Below are positions 23,181 through 30,602 of a DNA stretch of 49,072 bases, in pieces. The DNA is from Mayfieldus sp038317345. Its GTDB lineage: Bacteria; Actinomycetota; Thermoleophilia; Solirubrobacterales; 70-9. Within the stretch, counting starts at the first letter, position 1. Every line of letters starts with the position of its first letter. The notes under the pieces were generated by a model that was given only the letters and a program-made list of their open reading frames with translations, ran no database searches and was not told where the DNA came from. The DNA lies in contig JBBQBH010000019.1 in NCBI GenBank assembly GCA_038317345.1, positions 1 to 49,072 of the forward strand, read 5' to 3'. The position numbers and the translations under genes were made by a program.

Positions 23181-23562
23181 AGTCGCCTCCGTCCTTGACG
23201 CCTCGGCCGTCCTCGCGCTCCTAAATGACGAGACGGGCGCCGAGCAGGTGGCGGACTGGCTCGGCGACGCCCTGATCTCCTCGGTGAACTGGAGCGAGGT
23301 CGCTGAGCGCTCGCTCTCGGTAGGGCTCGGCATCGGCGGCCTCCGCGAGGAGATGGAGGGCCTCGGCCTAAGGGTGGCCGGGTTCGACGCCGCGCACGCC
23401 GAGCTGGCGGCGGTCTTGCGTGAGCCGACCCGCGAAGCCGGGCTCTCGCTGGCAGACCGTGCCTGCCTCGCCCTGGCCGGGGACCTCGGTATCCCGGTTC
23501 TCACGGCCGACCGCGCCTGGGCCGGCCTCGACGTCGGGATCGAGATCGAGGTGATCCGCTAG
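23177..23562 (+). CDS. PIN-domain ribonuclease toxin (VapC-like), start unresolved
   Basis: PIN nuclease of about 125 residues: VLDASAVLALLNDETGAEQV with the first catalytic Asp, the central acidic residues in SVNWSEVAERS, SLADRACLALAGDLGIPVLT and TADRAWAGLDVGIEIEVI with the last Asp. In the toxin's frame there is no ATG, GTG or TTG between the upstream stop at 23131 and the catalytic VLDASA; the first GTG (23248) would remove it. CTGAAGTCGCC at 23177 overlaps the antitoxin TGA in another frame, so either one base has been lost near 23186-23192 or an unusual start is used. Its 3' end overlaps the convergent hydrolase gene. Confidence 0.75.
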
Positions 23563-24244
23563 CCGCGTTTCCTCGGTCGGCCGGCAGCTTCTCGACGAAG
23601 CGCTCGAACTTCGACATGTCGGTCACCGCCGGGCCGTGGCCGGCGAGGATCAGCGATGGGTTCAGGTCGGCGAGCTTGCGGATCGAGCGCCGGTTCTCGG
23701 CCATGTCGTAGGTGAAGATCGGGGGCGGCTCCTTGATCCCGGGGATGCCGGTGGCGTAGCTGATGTTGCGGATAACGTCGCCGCAGATCGCAACCCGGTC
23801 GGAGTCGCGGAAGAAGATCACCTCGCCGCGGGCGTGGCCGGGCGCATGGATGACGCGGAAGCGTGCGATCACGTCGCCTTCGGTGAAGGGTCGTTCGACC
23901 TTGTAGGGCGGCCCCTGCCAGACGTGGGCGATGAAGCGGTTGATCGGGTTGTCCGCGCCCGCCTCCTGGACCGGCCGCCGACCCTCCATCGCATCTACGT
24001 CGTCGACGTGGCAGGCGAGTGGGATCCCGCGGGCCTCGCAGACGTCCTTGGCGACGCCCTGGTGGTCCGGATGGACGTGGGTGAGGGCGAGCATCGACAG
24101 GTCGCGGCCCTCAATATCGCCGAAGATGCGGCGCCGGTCCCAGGTGCGCCCGGCGTCGATCAGTACGTCGTCGACCAGATAGACGTTGATCGTCGGGCCG
24201 GGGAACTCCTTGATCCGCGAGACGCCGGGAGCGAGCTCCTTCAT
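23501..24244 (-). CDS. MBL-fold metallo-hydrolase
   Basis: A 247-residue metallo-beta-lactamase-fold hydrolase. The metal motif T55-HVHPDH is intact (H56, H58, D60, H61), with further ligands in VIHAPGHARGEV and AICGDVIRN, and a late LILAGHGPAV. The substrate may be a thioester or similar small ester but is not readable. ATG 24244 follows a TAGGAT -10 box by 7 nt, so it is probably leaderless; longer upstream frames run into the methyltransferase gene. The last 20 residues are Arg-rich (SPRSRSRRRGRPRRGRP) and are encoded antisense to the PIN toxin's 3' end, a 62-bp overlap. Confidence 0.85.
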   Translation of the reverse strand: MKELAPGVSRIKEFPGPTINVYLVDDVLIDAGRTWDRRRIFGDIEGRDLSMLALTHVHPDHQGVAKDVCEARGIPLACHVDDVDAMEGRRPVQEAGADNPINRFIAHVWQGPPYKVERPFTEGDVIARFRVIHAPGHARGEVIFFRDSDRVAICGDVIRNISYATGIPGIKEPPPIFTYDMAENRRSIRKLADLNPSLILAGHGPAVTDMSKFERFVEKLPADRGNAASGSPRSRSRRRGRPRRGRP

Positions 24245-24251
24245 CGAGGCG

Positions 24252-24257
24252 ATCCTA
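24252..24257 (-). promoter_or_regulatory. -10 box TAGGAT for the MBL hydrolase
   Basis: TAGGAT on the minus strand ends 7 nt before the ATG at 24244. It lies over the 3' end of the methyltransferase gene. Confidence 0.5.
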
Positions 24258-25028
24258 TGCGCCCCCGGCGCCAGCCGACAATCGCCCGCCGACGAACTGG
24301 ACCAGGCCGCTGAGCCGCTGGTGGAGGTCCTCGAAGCCGCGCTCGCGCAGGGCATCGACGATCTCCTGCTGCCCGAACACCCGGATTCCGCTCAGCCGCT
24401 CGGTCACCGGCTTCAGCGGCCCTCGTGGTCCAAGCTGGCGCTGCACCGAGGTCATCAGGGCGATCCGCCCGCCCGGGGCCAGCACCCGCGTCATCTCGTC
24501 GAGCCCGGCGAACGGGTCGGCGAACAGGTGCAGCGCGGCGAAGCAGCAGACGCCTTCGAAGATGTCGTCGACGAACGGCAGCGCCGTCGCGTCTCCCCGG
24601 ATCAGGCTCATGTTGCCGAGACCGGAGCGGCGCAGGTCGGCGGCCCCGCGCTTCAGCATCGTGCGCGACGCGTCGAGCCCGACGACCATCCCAGAGTCGC
24701 CCGCGGCGGCGGCGAAGGCGCGCGAGAAGTTGCCCGGCCCGCAGGCGATGTCGAGCACGCAGTCACCCGACGAGAGGCCGAGGAGCAGGCGCGCGATGCG
24801 GATCTCCTCGTCCATCCCGGGGCCGCGCACCCCCTTCATCACGCGGCCGAGTGCTGGGCGCCAGTAGCGCTCGTAGATCTGCGGCACGAAGGAGGTCCTC
24901 ATCAGATCCTGGGTCGTGCCGGTGGAGTCGAGGTCGCCCTCGATCAGGTCGAGGTAGGGGGCGTCCGGGGAGAGTTGCTCGGCGCGCTCGCGGGCCTCCG
25001 GCTGGAGCAGCGGCAGTACCCGGTGCAT
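24255..25028 (-). CDS. class I SAM-dependent methyltransferase
   Basis: A 257-residue methyltransferase. Motif I is VLDIACGPGN (91-100), the acidic SAM-ribose residue lies in VVGLDASRTML, and motif post-II is in RGDATALPFVDD; FAALHLFADPFAGLDEMTRV and LAPGGRIALMT complete the fold. The N-terminal segment PDAPYLDLIEGDLDSTGTTQ is typical of small-molecule rather than RNA methyltransferases, but the acceptor is unknown. Its ATG overlaps the stop of the preceding small gene (ATGA), so the two are coupled. Confidence 0.87.
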   Translation of the reverse strand: MHRVLPLLQPEARERAEQLSPDAPYLDLIEGDLDSTGTTQDLMRTSFVPQIYERYWRPALGRVMKGVRGPGMDEEIRIARLLLGLSSGDCVLDIACGPGNFSRAFAAAAGDSGMVVGLDASRTMLKRGAADLRRSGLGNMSLIRGDATALPFVDDIFEGVCCFAALHLFADPFAGLDEMTRVLAPGGRIALMTSVQRQLGPRGPLKPVTERLSGIRVFGQQEIVDALRERGFEDLHQRLSGLVQFVGGRLSAGAGGA

Positions 25029-25273
25029 CAGCTCTCGGGCCCGCGGCCGCGCGGCTCGCCGCTGTGCTCGGCCAGATCCTCGAGCCTGACGATCTCGCGC
25101 TCACCCACGACCTTTGCAGGGTGCCCGTCGGGAAGCGGTTCGATCAGTCGGCGCACCCGGTTGCGCACCTGGAGGGCGAAGTGGGGGGTGGCCGCGCCGG
25201 TCAGCGCTCGCACGTCTTCGACCGTCACTTCGTGCGATGGGTCGAGCAGGCCGGGGTTTTCGGCTTCGCTCAT
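25028..25273 (-). CDS. small hypothetical protein coupled to a methyltransferase
   Basis: An 81-residue acidic protein (EVTVEDVRALTGAATPHFAL, VRNRVRRLIEPLPDGHPAKV). I do not recognise a family. Its stop overlaps the ATG of the methyltransferase by one base, so the two are made together. The ATG lies 12 nt after a minus-strand TAGGGT box in a 29-bp region shared with the divergent cation exporter. Confidence 0.72.
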   Translation of the reverse strand: MSEAENPGLLDPSHEVTVEDVRALTGAATPHFALQVRNRVRRLIEPLPDGHPAKVVGEREIVRLEDLAEHSGEPRGRGPES

Positions 25274-25285
25274 GTGCCGGCGGCA

Positions 25286-25295
25286 ACCCTATCCT
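25286..25295. promoter_or_regulatory. overlapping divergent -10 boxes
   Basis: ACCCTATCCT holds TAGGGT on the minus strand (25286-25291) and TATCCT on the plus strand (25290-25295), sharing the TA at 25290-25291. The boxes end 12 nt and 7 nt before the two divergent start codons. Confidence 0.5.
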
Positions 25296-25302
25296 GGGAT
25301 AC

Positions 25303-26238
25303 ATGTCAACGGGGCACGCTCACGCGGAACTCGGGCCCGGTCACGGGGTCTCGGCGGACGCCGACCAGGGCAAGCTGATCATCGCGCTGACCCTGATCGT
25401 CGGGCTGATGGTGGGGGAGGTCGCCGCGGGGATCGTCGCCGACTCCCTGGCCCTGCTCTCCGATGCAGGACACATGCTGACCGACGCTGCGGCGATCGGC
25501 ATGTCGCTGGTGGCTCTGCGCCTCGCGCAGCGCCCAGCCGCAGGGGTGATGACCTTCGGCCTGAAGCGCGCCGAGATCCTCTCGGCACAGGTCAACGGGA
25601 TCACATTGCTGGTCCTGGCAGCTCTGATCGGTGTGGAGGCGGTTCGCCGCCTCCTCTCGCCCCCCGAGGTCGAGGCGGGGCTGGTGCTGGTCGTCGCCCT
25701 GGGGGGCATTGTGATCAACCTGCTCGCGACGTCGACCCTGGCGCGGGCCAACCGCCAGAGCCTCAACATCGAGGGCAGCTTTCAGCATCTGGTCACGGAC
25801 CTCTTCGCCTTCGTCGGAACCGCGATCGCCGCCGCGGTCATCCTGCTCAGCGACTTCCAACGCGCCGATCCGATCGCCTCGCTGTTCGTCGCCGCCCTCA
25901 TGCTGCGCTCGGCCTACGGCCTGCTGCGCGACTCGGGGCGCGTCTTCCTCGAGGCCTCGCCGAAGGGGATCGACCCGCAGAAGATCGGGCGCACGCTGGC
26001 AGAACAGCCCGGCGTCGTCGAGGTCCACGACCTGCACCTCTGGGAGGTGACCTCGGGCTTCCCGTCGCTCTCTGCGCACGTCACGGTGGAGAGCGAGGCG
26101 GATTGCCACCGGATACGGCTCTCGCTCGCCGACCTGCTCGAGCGTGACTACGGGATTCCTCACTCGACCCTTCAAGTCGAGCACCAGCCCGAGAAGCTGC
26201 TGAAGATCGAGGATCGCTCGGACGCCGGCGGCGCCTGA
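25303..26238 (+). CDS. cation diffusion facilitator (CzcD/ZitB-like metal exporter)
   Basis: A 311-residue CDF transporter with six membrane segments and a cytoplasmic tail. The metal-site histidine/aspartate pairs are DAGHMLTDAAA in the second segment and QHLVTDLFAFVG in the fifth. The N-terminus is short and histidine-rich (TGHAHAELGPGHG), a common metal sensor or chaperone tail. It exports Zn2+ or a similar ion in exchange for protons. ATG 25303 follows a TATCCT box by 7 nt with no ribosome site, so it is probably leaderless; a longer upstream extension would overlap the divergent gene. Confidence 0.9.
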   Translation: MSTGHAHAELGPGHGVSADADQGKLIIALTLIVGLMVGEVAAGIVADSLALLSDAGHMLTDAAAIGMSLVALRLAQRPAAGVMTFGLKRAEILSAQVNGITLLVLAALIGVEAVRRLLSPPEVEAGLVLVVALGGIVINLLATSTLARANRQSLNIEGSFQHLVTDLFAFVGTAIAAAVILLSDFQRADPIASLFVAALMLRSAYGLLRDSGRVFLEASPKGIDPQKIGRTLAEQPGVVEVHDLHLWEVTSGFPSLSAHVTVESEADCHRIRLSLADLLERDYGIPHSTLQVEHQPEKLLKIEDRSDAGGA

Positions 26239-26271
26239 ATCCGTGCCTGAATCGCAAGGCTGGTTGCAAGG

Positions 26272-26287
26272 GGCCGGCCAACCGGCC
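26272..26287 (+). terminator. hairpin after the cation exporter gene
   Basis: GGCCGG (26272-26277) and CCGGCC (26282-26287), loop CCAA, 34 nt past the stop and followed by a G run and five A. Short and GC-rich; terminator role is inferred. Confidence 0.4.
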
Positions 26288-26307
26288 GGGGGGCAAAAAC
26301 GGTCAGC

Positions 26308-26313
26308 TAGCCT
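26308..26313 (+). promoter_or_regulatory. -10 box TAGCCT before the M23 peptidase gene
   Basis: TAGCCT identical to the hexamers at 7955 and 11725, 51 nt before the ATG at 26365. Confidence 0.4.
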
Positions 26314-26364
26314 CGGCGCTTCCCCAGGCCGGTGCCCTCGATTGGCGGAGGCCCTGGAGCTCGG

Positions 26365-27561
26365 ATGCGGTTCGCCCTCGGTGCACAGCGAAAACGTCGC
26401 CTCTGGGCAGCGCTGCTGGCGCTGGCCGTGCTGCTCGCTGCGCTGGTGCTGAGCCTGCGTGCCGGCCGGGCGCCCGCCGAGAGCGTGCAATCGAAGCTCG
26501 ACGCGAAGCAGAACCAGCTCGACAAGGTGGTCCAGAACAAGGGCGTGCTGACGACGACGATCTCGCACTACAGCGATCGAATCGGCAACCTCGTGGGGCA
26601 GGTCGCGGCGCTGCGGAATCGCGAGGCGGCGGTGCAGCAAAAGCTCGACAGCAAGCAGGCCCAGCTGGATCGTGCAATGGCCGAGCTGAAAAGGGAGAAG
26701 GCACATCTGCTGGTGGTGCGGGCACATCTGAAGCGGGCATTGGTAGGCCTGCGCCAGCGACTGGTGTCGATGTACGAGTCGGGGACCCCCGACGTGATCA
26801 CCGTGCTGCTCAACTCGAAGGGCTGGTCCGACCTCGTCACCCGCACCGAGTACATGAACCGGCTCCAAAACCAGGACCAGTTGCTGATCGGGCGGGTGCG
26901 TGAGCTGCGCAACGAGAGCAGAGCCGTCGTCGATCGTCTGCGGACGGTGAGGGACCGGATCACGGCCGCCCGCGACGCGATCGCGGCCCACAAGCAGGAG
27001 CTGGTACGGACGCGATCCTCGATCGAGGCGCACCAGTCGAAACTTGAGCGTGCGCGCGGCAAGCGCGAGGACGCCCTGGCCAAGATCAAGGCGAAGGAAC
27101 AGGAGCTGGATGGTGCCGTCGCCAACCTTCAGGTGAAAATCGCGGCGCAGTTGGCGCCGGGCAACGCACTGCCGGCGGGCCCGATCCAGGGAAGCTCCAG
27201 CGGGATCATCTGGCCGGTGAATGGCCCCGTGGTCTCCGGGTTCGGAATGCGCTGGGGCAGCATGCACGAAGGGGTCGACATCGCCGTTCCGACCGGCACG
27301 CCGATCCGGGCGGCGGCCTCGGGCACCGTCGCGATCGCCGCGCCGACGGGCGGCTACGGCAACTACACCTGCATCGATCACGGCGGCGGGCTCTCGACCT
27401 GTTACGGACACCAGGAGTCCTTCGCGGTCTCCGGCGGCCAGCGGGTCAGCCAGGGCCAGGTGGTCGGCTACAGCGACTGCACCGGTCACTGCTTCGGCCC
27501 CCACGTGCACTTCGAGGTGCGGATCAACGGCCAGGCCGTCGATCCGATGGGTTACCTCTAG
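26365..27561 (+). CDS. M23 family peptidase with N-terminal coiled coil (EnvC-like)
   Basis: A 398-residue secreted or membrane-anchored protein. A hydrophobic signal or anchor lies at about 14-32 (AALLALAVLLAALVLSLRAG), a long coiled coil at about 38-265 (SVQSKLDAKQNQLDKVVQNK onward), and the M23 domain at about 285-395. Zinc ligands are visible as H301 and D305 in MHEGVDIAVP and H380/H382 in HVHFEV, so the domain looks catalytically competent. It cleaves peptidoglycan cross-bridges or activates amidases at division. GGAG precedes ATG 26365 by 5 nt, preferred over a GTG 33 nt upstream. Confidence 0.9.
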   Translation: MRFALGAQRKRRLWAALLALAVLLAALVLSLRAGRAPAESVQSKLDAKQNQLDKVVQNKGVLTTTISHYSDRIGNLVGQVAALRNREAAVQQKLDSKQAQLDRAMAELKREKAHLLVVRAHLKRALVGLRQRLVSMYESGTPDVITVLLNSKGWSDLVTRTEYMNRLQNQDQLLIGRVRELRNESRAVVDRLRTVRDRITAARDAIAAHKQELVRTRSSIEAHQSKLERARGKREDALAKIKAKEQELDGAVANLQVKIAAQLAPGNALPAGPIQGSSSGIIWPVNGPVVSGFGMRWGSMHEGVDIAVPTGTPIRAAASGTVAIAAPTGGYGNYTCIDHGGGLSTCYGHQESFAVSGGQRVSQGQVVGYSDCTGHCFGPHVHFEVRINGQAVDPMGYL

Positions 27562-27647
27562 CCAGGCCCGGCGGTCACAAAATCGGCTCGGGATTCGATT
27601 ACTGAGCTGACGGTCAGGAGCGGGTTCCCGTACTGATTAATGGGTAT

Positions 27648-28343
27648 ATGATGACCGGCATGGTCGAGCAGGCACATCTCTATTTCAGGGCGGCGGTCTC
27701 GGCGGCGGTTCTCAACGCGATGGCGATTGCGGGATTCGTCTTGTTCATGGCACTGTCGTCGGTGCACGGCTGGCCACTGCGCAGCCTGCTGGGCCTGGGG
27801 GATCCCGTCTCGGCGCCCCCGGCTGCATCCCGGGCGATCAATGTCAGTCGCGGCCTCGGCGGAGCCCAGGGCTTCGGCGCGTTCAGCCTGCCAACGCCCG
27901 CTTCACATTCGACTACAGGGCCTGGCAGCGGCGGCGCCGGTCCAAGGGGCGGCGGCAAATTGTCCGACGATCCCTCCTCCGGTAGCGGCCAGGGCGCCTC
28001 GACTCCCGGCGGCGCACCGAGCGGGCCGGCGAATGGCACGCCCAGCCCTGGCGGCCCGGCGGTCGGGTCGACTGACCCAACGCCGGACCTGCCGTCGACC
28101 ACGATTCCTCCCACGCCACCGCCTCCTTCGATCCCGCAGGTTCCGCAGATCGTCGGCGGCGCCGTCTTCGGCCTGCCCACGACGATCAATGAAAGCGTCG
28201 GAGCGGCGGTCGGCAGCGGCGGCCCGCTGGGCTCCAGCGCGACGACCAGCGGCGTAAGCGGGATGCTTCAAGGCACCAGCTCCGCCCTCGTCGGGCCCAG
28301 CTCGACAGTCGGCAAGGCCCAGGCCCTCGGCGCAACCCCCTAG
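27648..28343 (+). CDS. single-pass membrane protein with Pro/Gly/Ser-rich outer region
   Basis: A 231-residue protein with one N-terminal membrane segment (AAVSAAVLNAMAIAGFVLFM), then a low-complexity region (SHSTTGPGSGGAGPRGGGKL, STTIPPTPPPPSIPQVPQIV) and a small hydrophobic C-terminal portion rich in Gly/Ser. I do not recognise a family. The composition suggests a surface or wall-spanning tether. The ATG pair at 27648/27651 has no clear ribosome site, and a GGTATATG stretch lies directly on it. Two hairpins separate it from the convergent hydrolase gene. Confidence 0.68.
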   Translation: MMTGMVEQAHLYFRAAVSAAVLNAMAIAGFVLFMALSSVHGWPLRSLLGLGDPVSAPPAASRAINVSRGLGGAQGFGAFSLPTPASHSTTGPGSGGAGPRGGGKLSDDPSSGSGQGASTPGGAPSGPANGTPSPGGPAVGSTDPTPDLPSTTIPPTPPPPSIPQVPQIVGGAVFGLPTTINESVGAAVGSGGPLGSSATTSGVSGMLQGTSSALVGPSSTVGKAQALGATP

Positions 28344-28356
28344 TCCAGACACTTGC

Positions 28357-28405
28357 GGCGGCCTCGCCGCCTGACACGCATGTGCCGCGGCGCAACGCCG
28401 CGGCA
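28357..28405. terminator. double hairpin between convergent genes
   Basis: First hairpin GGCGGC/GCCGCC (28357-28371, loop CTC); second a perfect 10-bp stem (28383-28392 with 28396-28405, loop CAA), ending 2 nt before the hydrolase stop codon. It can stop transcripts from either side. Confidence 0.65.
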
Positions 28406-28406
28406 A

Positions 28407-29117
28407 TCACAAATTTCTCTCCAGCCAGCGCAGCGCCACGGTTTGCAGCTCAGCGTCGTGCTGGACCGAGCGGTGGTGCCCGCCCGGCACCACAATCAGC
28501 TTGCGCGGTTCGGCAGCGCGTTCGTAGAGCTCCTCCGACCACTCGGAGGGGACCTCCTCATCTCCCTTCGCATGAAGGAGGATCAACGGCTTGTCCCCGA
28601 TCAGGGCAACGGCCTCCCGAAGGTCGTGTTCTTCGAGCCATGGCTCCAGCGCGTCGCGGTCGGCGCGCATCTCCAGGGGGTCGCTCCGTAGCCCCTCGGC
28701 CAGCATTCGCTCGCTGGGGGGACAGATGGCGATCGCGGCCGCAATCGCATCGCTGACCGCGGTGGCGTGGATCGCGACGAAGCCGCCCATGCTCGAGCCG
28801 CGAACGCAGACCCGGGCGGGATCGACCCCCTCGTGGGCGGCGAGCCTGCGGGCCATCGCGACGGCATCGTCGACAGCGGTAGGTGACATCTCGCCGAGCG
28901 ATTCGCCGTGCCCGCGCTGGTCGTAGGCGAGAGTCGCCCAGCCGAAGTCGGCGGCAAGGCGGGCGAAGTCGGCGTGGTTCTCCTTGCACGACCCGGCGCC
29001 ATGCAGCACCACGATCCCGGGCCAGGGCGGATCGGACTCCGGCAACCAGGTTCGGTATGCGAGCCCATCGTGGAAATCGTGCTCGACCGCTTGCGCGGTG
29101 GTGGGCAGCTGAATCAT
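28407..29117 (-). CDS. alpha/beta hydrolase
   Basis: A 236-residue serine hydrolase. The oxyanion region is IVVLHGAGSCKENHADFARL, the nucleophile elbow is GSSMGGFVA, the acid lies in LLHAKGDEEVP and the catalytic His in VPGGHHRSV, so the triad is present. AYDQRGHGESLGEMSPTAVD resembles the dienelactone hydrolase and esterase branches; the substrate is unknown. No signal peptide, so cytoplasmic. ATG 29117 gives MIQLPTT; a GTG three codons upstream (29126) is also possible. Confidence 0.85.
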   Translation of the reverse strand: MIQLPTTAQAVEHDFHDGLAYRTWLPESDPPWPGIVVLHGAGSCKENHADFARLAADFGWATLAYDQRGHGESLGEMSPTAVDDAVAMARRLAAHEGVDPARVCVRGSSMGGFVAIHATAVSDAIAAAIAICPPSERMLAEGLRSDPLEMRADRDALEPWLEEHDLREAVALIGDKPLILLHAKGDEEVPSEWSEELYERAAEPRKLIVVPGGHHRSVQHDAELQTVALRWLERNL

Positions 29118-29218
29118 CACACCCACCAGCCTGACGCTTCGCAGTCGGCTGCTCCGCAGCCTCTGCTCAGCGCCTTCATACCTGCATCCTGACGCAAATC
29201 GTCACAATCCTTCGTCCG

Positions 29219-30523
29219 ATGAGCGCGAGCGAAACGGCAACCGGCGCTGATCCGATCTCCGGATCGGCCGTCTACCCGATCGGCAGCCGCATCAACGACC
29301 GCGGGCATCTCGAGGTCGGAGGCTGTGACGTGGTCGAGGTCGCGGCCGAGTTCGGCACGCCGGCCTACATCTACGCGGAGGACGACATTCGCTTCCGCGC
29401 CCGCGCATATCTGGATGCCTTCCGCGTCCGCAGCGAGGACTTCGAGGTTCTTTACGCGAGCAAGGCGCTTCCGGTGACCGCCGTTTACCGCCTGTTCGCC
29501 GAGGAGGGGCTGTCGGTGGACGTCGCCTCGGGGGGCGAGCTCTACACGGCGCTGCGGGCCGGATATGACCCGGCTCGCATCTACATGCACGGCAACAACA
29601 AGACCGTGCAGGAGATCGGCATGGCCGCGGAGGCGGGGGTCGGCCATTTGATCCTCGACTCCTTCGACGAGATCGAGCGCTGTGAGTCGGTGCTCGACTC
29701 GCGCCAGGACGTGCTGATCCGCGTTACCCCGGGCATCAGGCCCGCCACCCACGACTTCGTTCAGACCGGTCAGCTGGACTCGAAGTTCGGCTTCGGCCTC
29801 GAGGACGGCCTCGCGGCGCGCGCGATCGAGCGGGTGCTCGACTCGGAGAAGCTCAACCTGGTCGGCCTCCACGCCCACATCGGCTCGCAGATCTTCGAGC
29901 TGGAGCCGTACACGCTTGCGATTCAGGCGCTTGGCGAGCTGGCGGGCGACTGGTGCCGGCTGCTGAACGTCGGTGGTGGCCTTGGGATCGCCTACACCAG
30001 CGAGGACGAGCCGCCGTCGATCGAGTCCTATGTGGACGTGAAGGTGCGCGGCCTCGCCGAGGTGTTCGAGCGGCCGCCGCGGCTTCTGATCGAGCCAGGG
30101 CGATCGCTTGTCGGCAATGCGGGCCTCACCGCCTATGCGGTGGGGACCGTGAAGGAGATCCCAGACCTCCGCACCTACGTCGCGGTCGACGGAGGAATGT
30201 CCGACAACCTGCGCCCGATGCTCTACGGCGCCCGCTACGAGGCACTGATCGCCAACAGGGCCGACGCGACGCCCGACACGCTGGCGACGATCGCCGGCAT
30301 GCACTGCGAGTCGGGCGACATCCTGGTCCGTGACGCGACGCTGGCCTCCCCGCAGGTTGGCGACGTCCTCGTCACTCCGGTCACCGGGGCCTACGGGTAT
30401 GCAATGGCCAACAACTACAACGGCATGCCGCGCCCGCCGGTGATCTTCTGCTCGAACGGGGAGGCGCGGGTTGTGGTGAGGCGCGAAACATATGAGGACC
30501 TGGTCGCCCGAGACGTCGAGTGA
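29219..30523 (+). CDS. lysA: diaminopimelate decarboxylase
   Basis: A 434-residue PLP enzyme converting meso-diaminopimelate to L-lysine, the last step of lysine synthesis. The PLP lysine is K82 in YASKALPVTA; HAHIGSQIFELEPY holds the ring-stacking His region, NVGGGLGIAY the glycine-rich phosphate loop, IEPGRSLVGNAG and, near the end, CESGDILVRDATL and YGYAMANNYNGMPRPPVI the substrate site of the partner subunit. ATG 29219 follows a CACAAT hexamer by 10 nt without a ribosome site. It begins the lysA-hom-thrC run, the usual actinobacterial order. Confidence 0.95.
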   Translation: MSASETATGADPISGSAVYPIGSRINDRGHLEVGGCDVVEVAAEFGTPAYIYAEDDIRFRARAYLDAFRVRSEDFEVLYASKALPVTAVYRLFAEEGLSVDVASGGELYTALRAGYDPARIYMHGNNKTVQEIGMAAEAGVGHLILDSFDEIERCESVLDSRQDVLIRVTPGIRPATHDFVQTGQLDSKFGFGLEDGLAARAIERVLDSEKLNLVGLHAHIGSQIFELEPYTLAIQALGELAGDWCRLLNVGGGLGIAYTSEDEPPSIESYVDVKVRGLAEVFERPPRLLIEPGRSLVGNAGLTAYAVGTVKEIPDLRTYVAVDGGMSDNLRPMLYGARYEALIANRADATPDTLATIAGMHCESGDILVRDATLASPQVGDVLVTPVTGAYGYAMANNYNGMPRPPVIFCSNGEARVVVRRETYEDLVARDVE

Positions 30524-30554
30524 GGACGCGTTCCTCGTTCCTAGTTGCTCGGGG

Positions 30555-30560
30555 TAGGCT
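30555..30560 (+). promoter_or_regulatory. -10 box TAGGCT before hom
   Basis: TAGGCT 42 nt before the hom ATG, in the 79-bp gap after lysA, so hom and thrC probably have a promoter of their own. No attenuator-like leader was found. Confidence 0.4.
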
Positions 30561-30602
30561 CGCGCGTTCCGGTGTCGAAGCTAAGGGGTCGGGGTTGAAT
30601 CG

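Noticed and set aside
24186..26147. 653-codon plus-strand frame across the methyltransferase region
   Set aside because: Composition is Arg/Pro-rich and it lies antisense to conserved genes.
25306..27510. 734-codon minus-strand frame opposite the CDF and M23 genes
   Set aside because: Antisense shadow of two well-supported genes.
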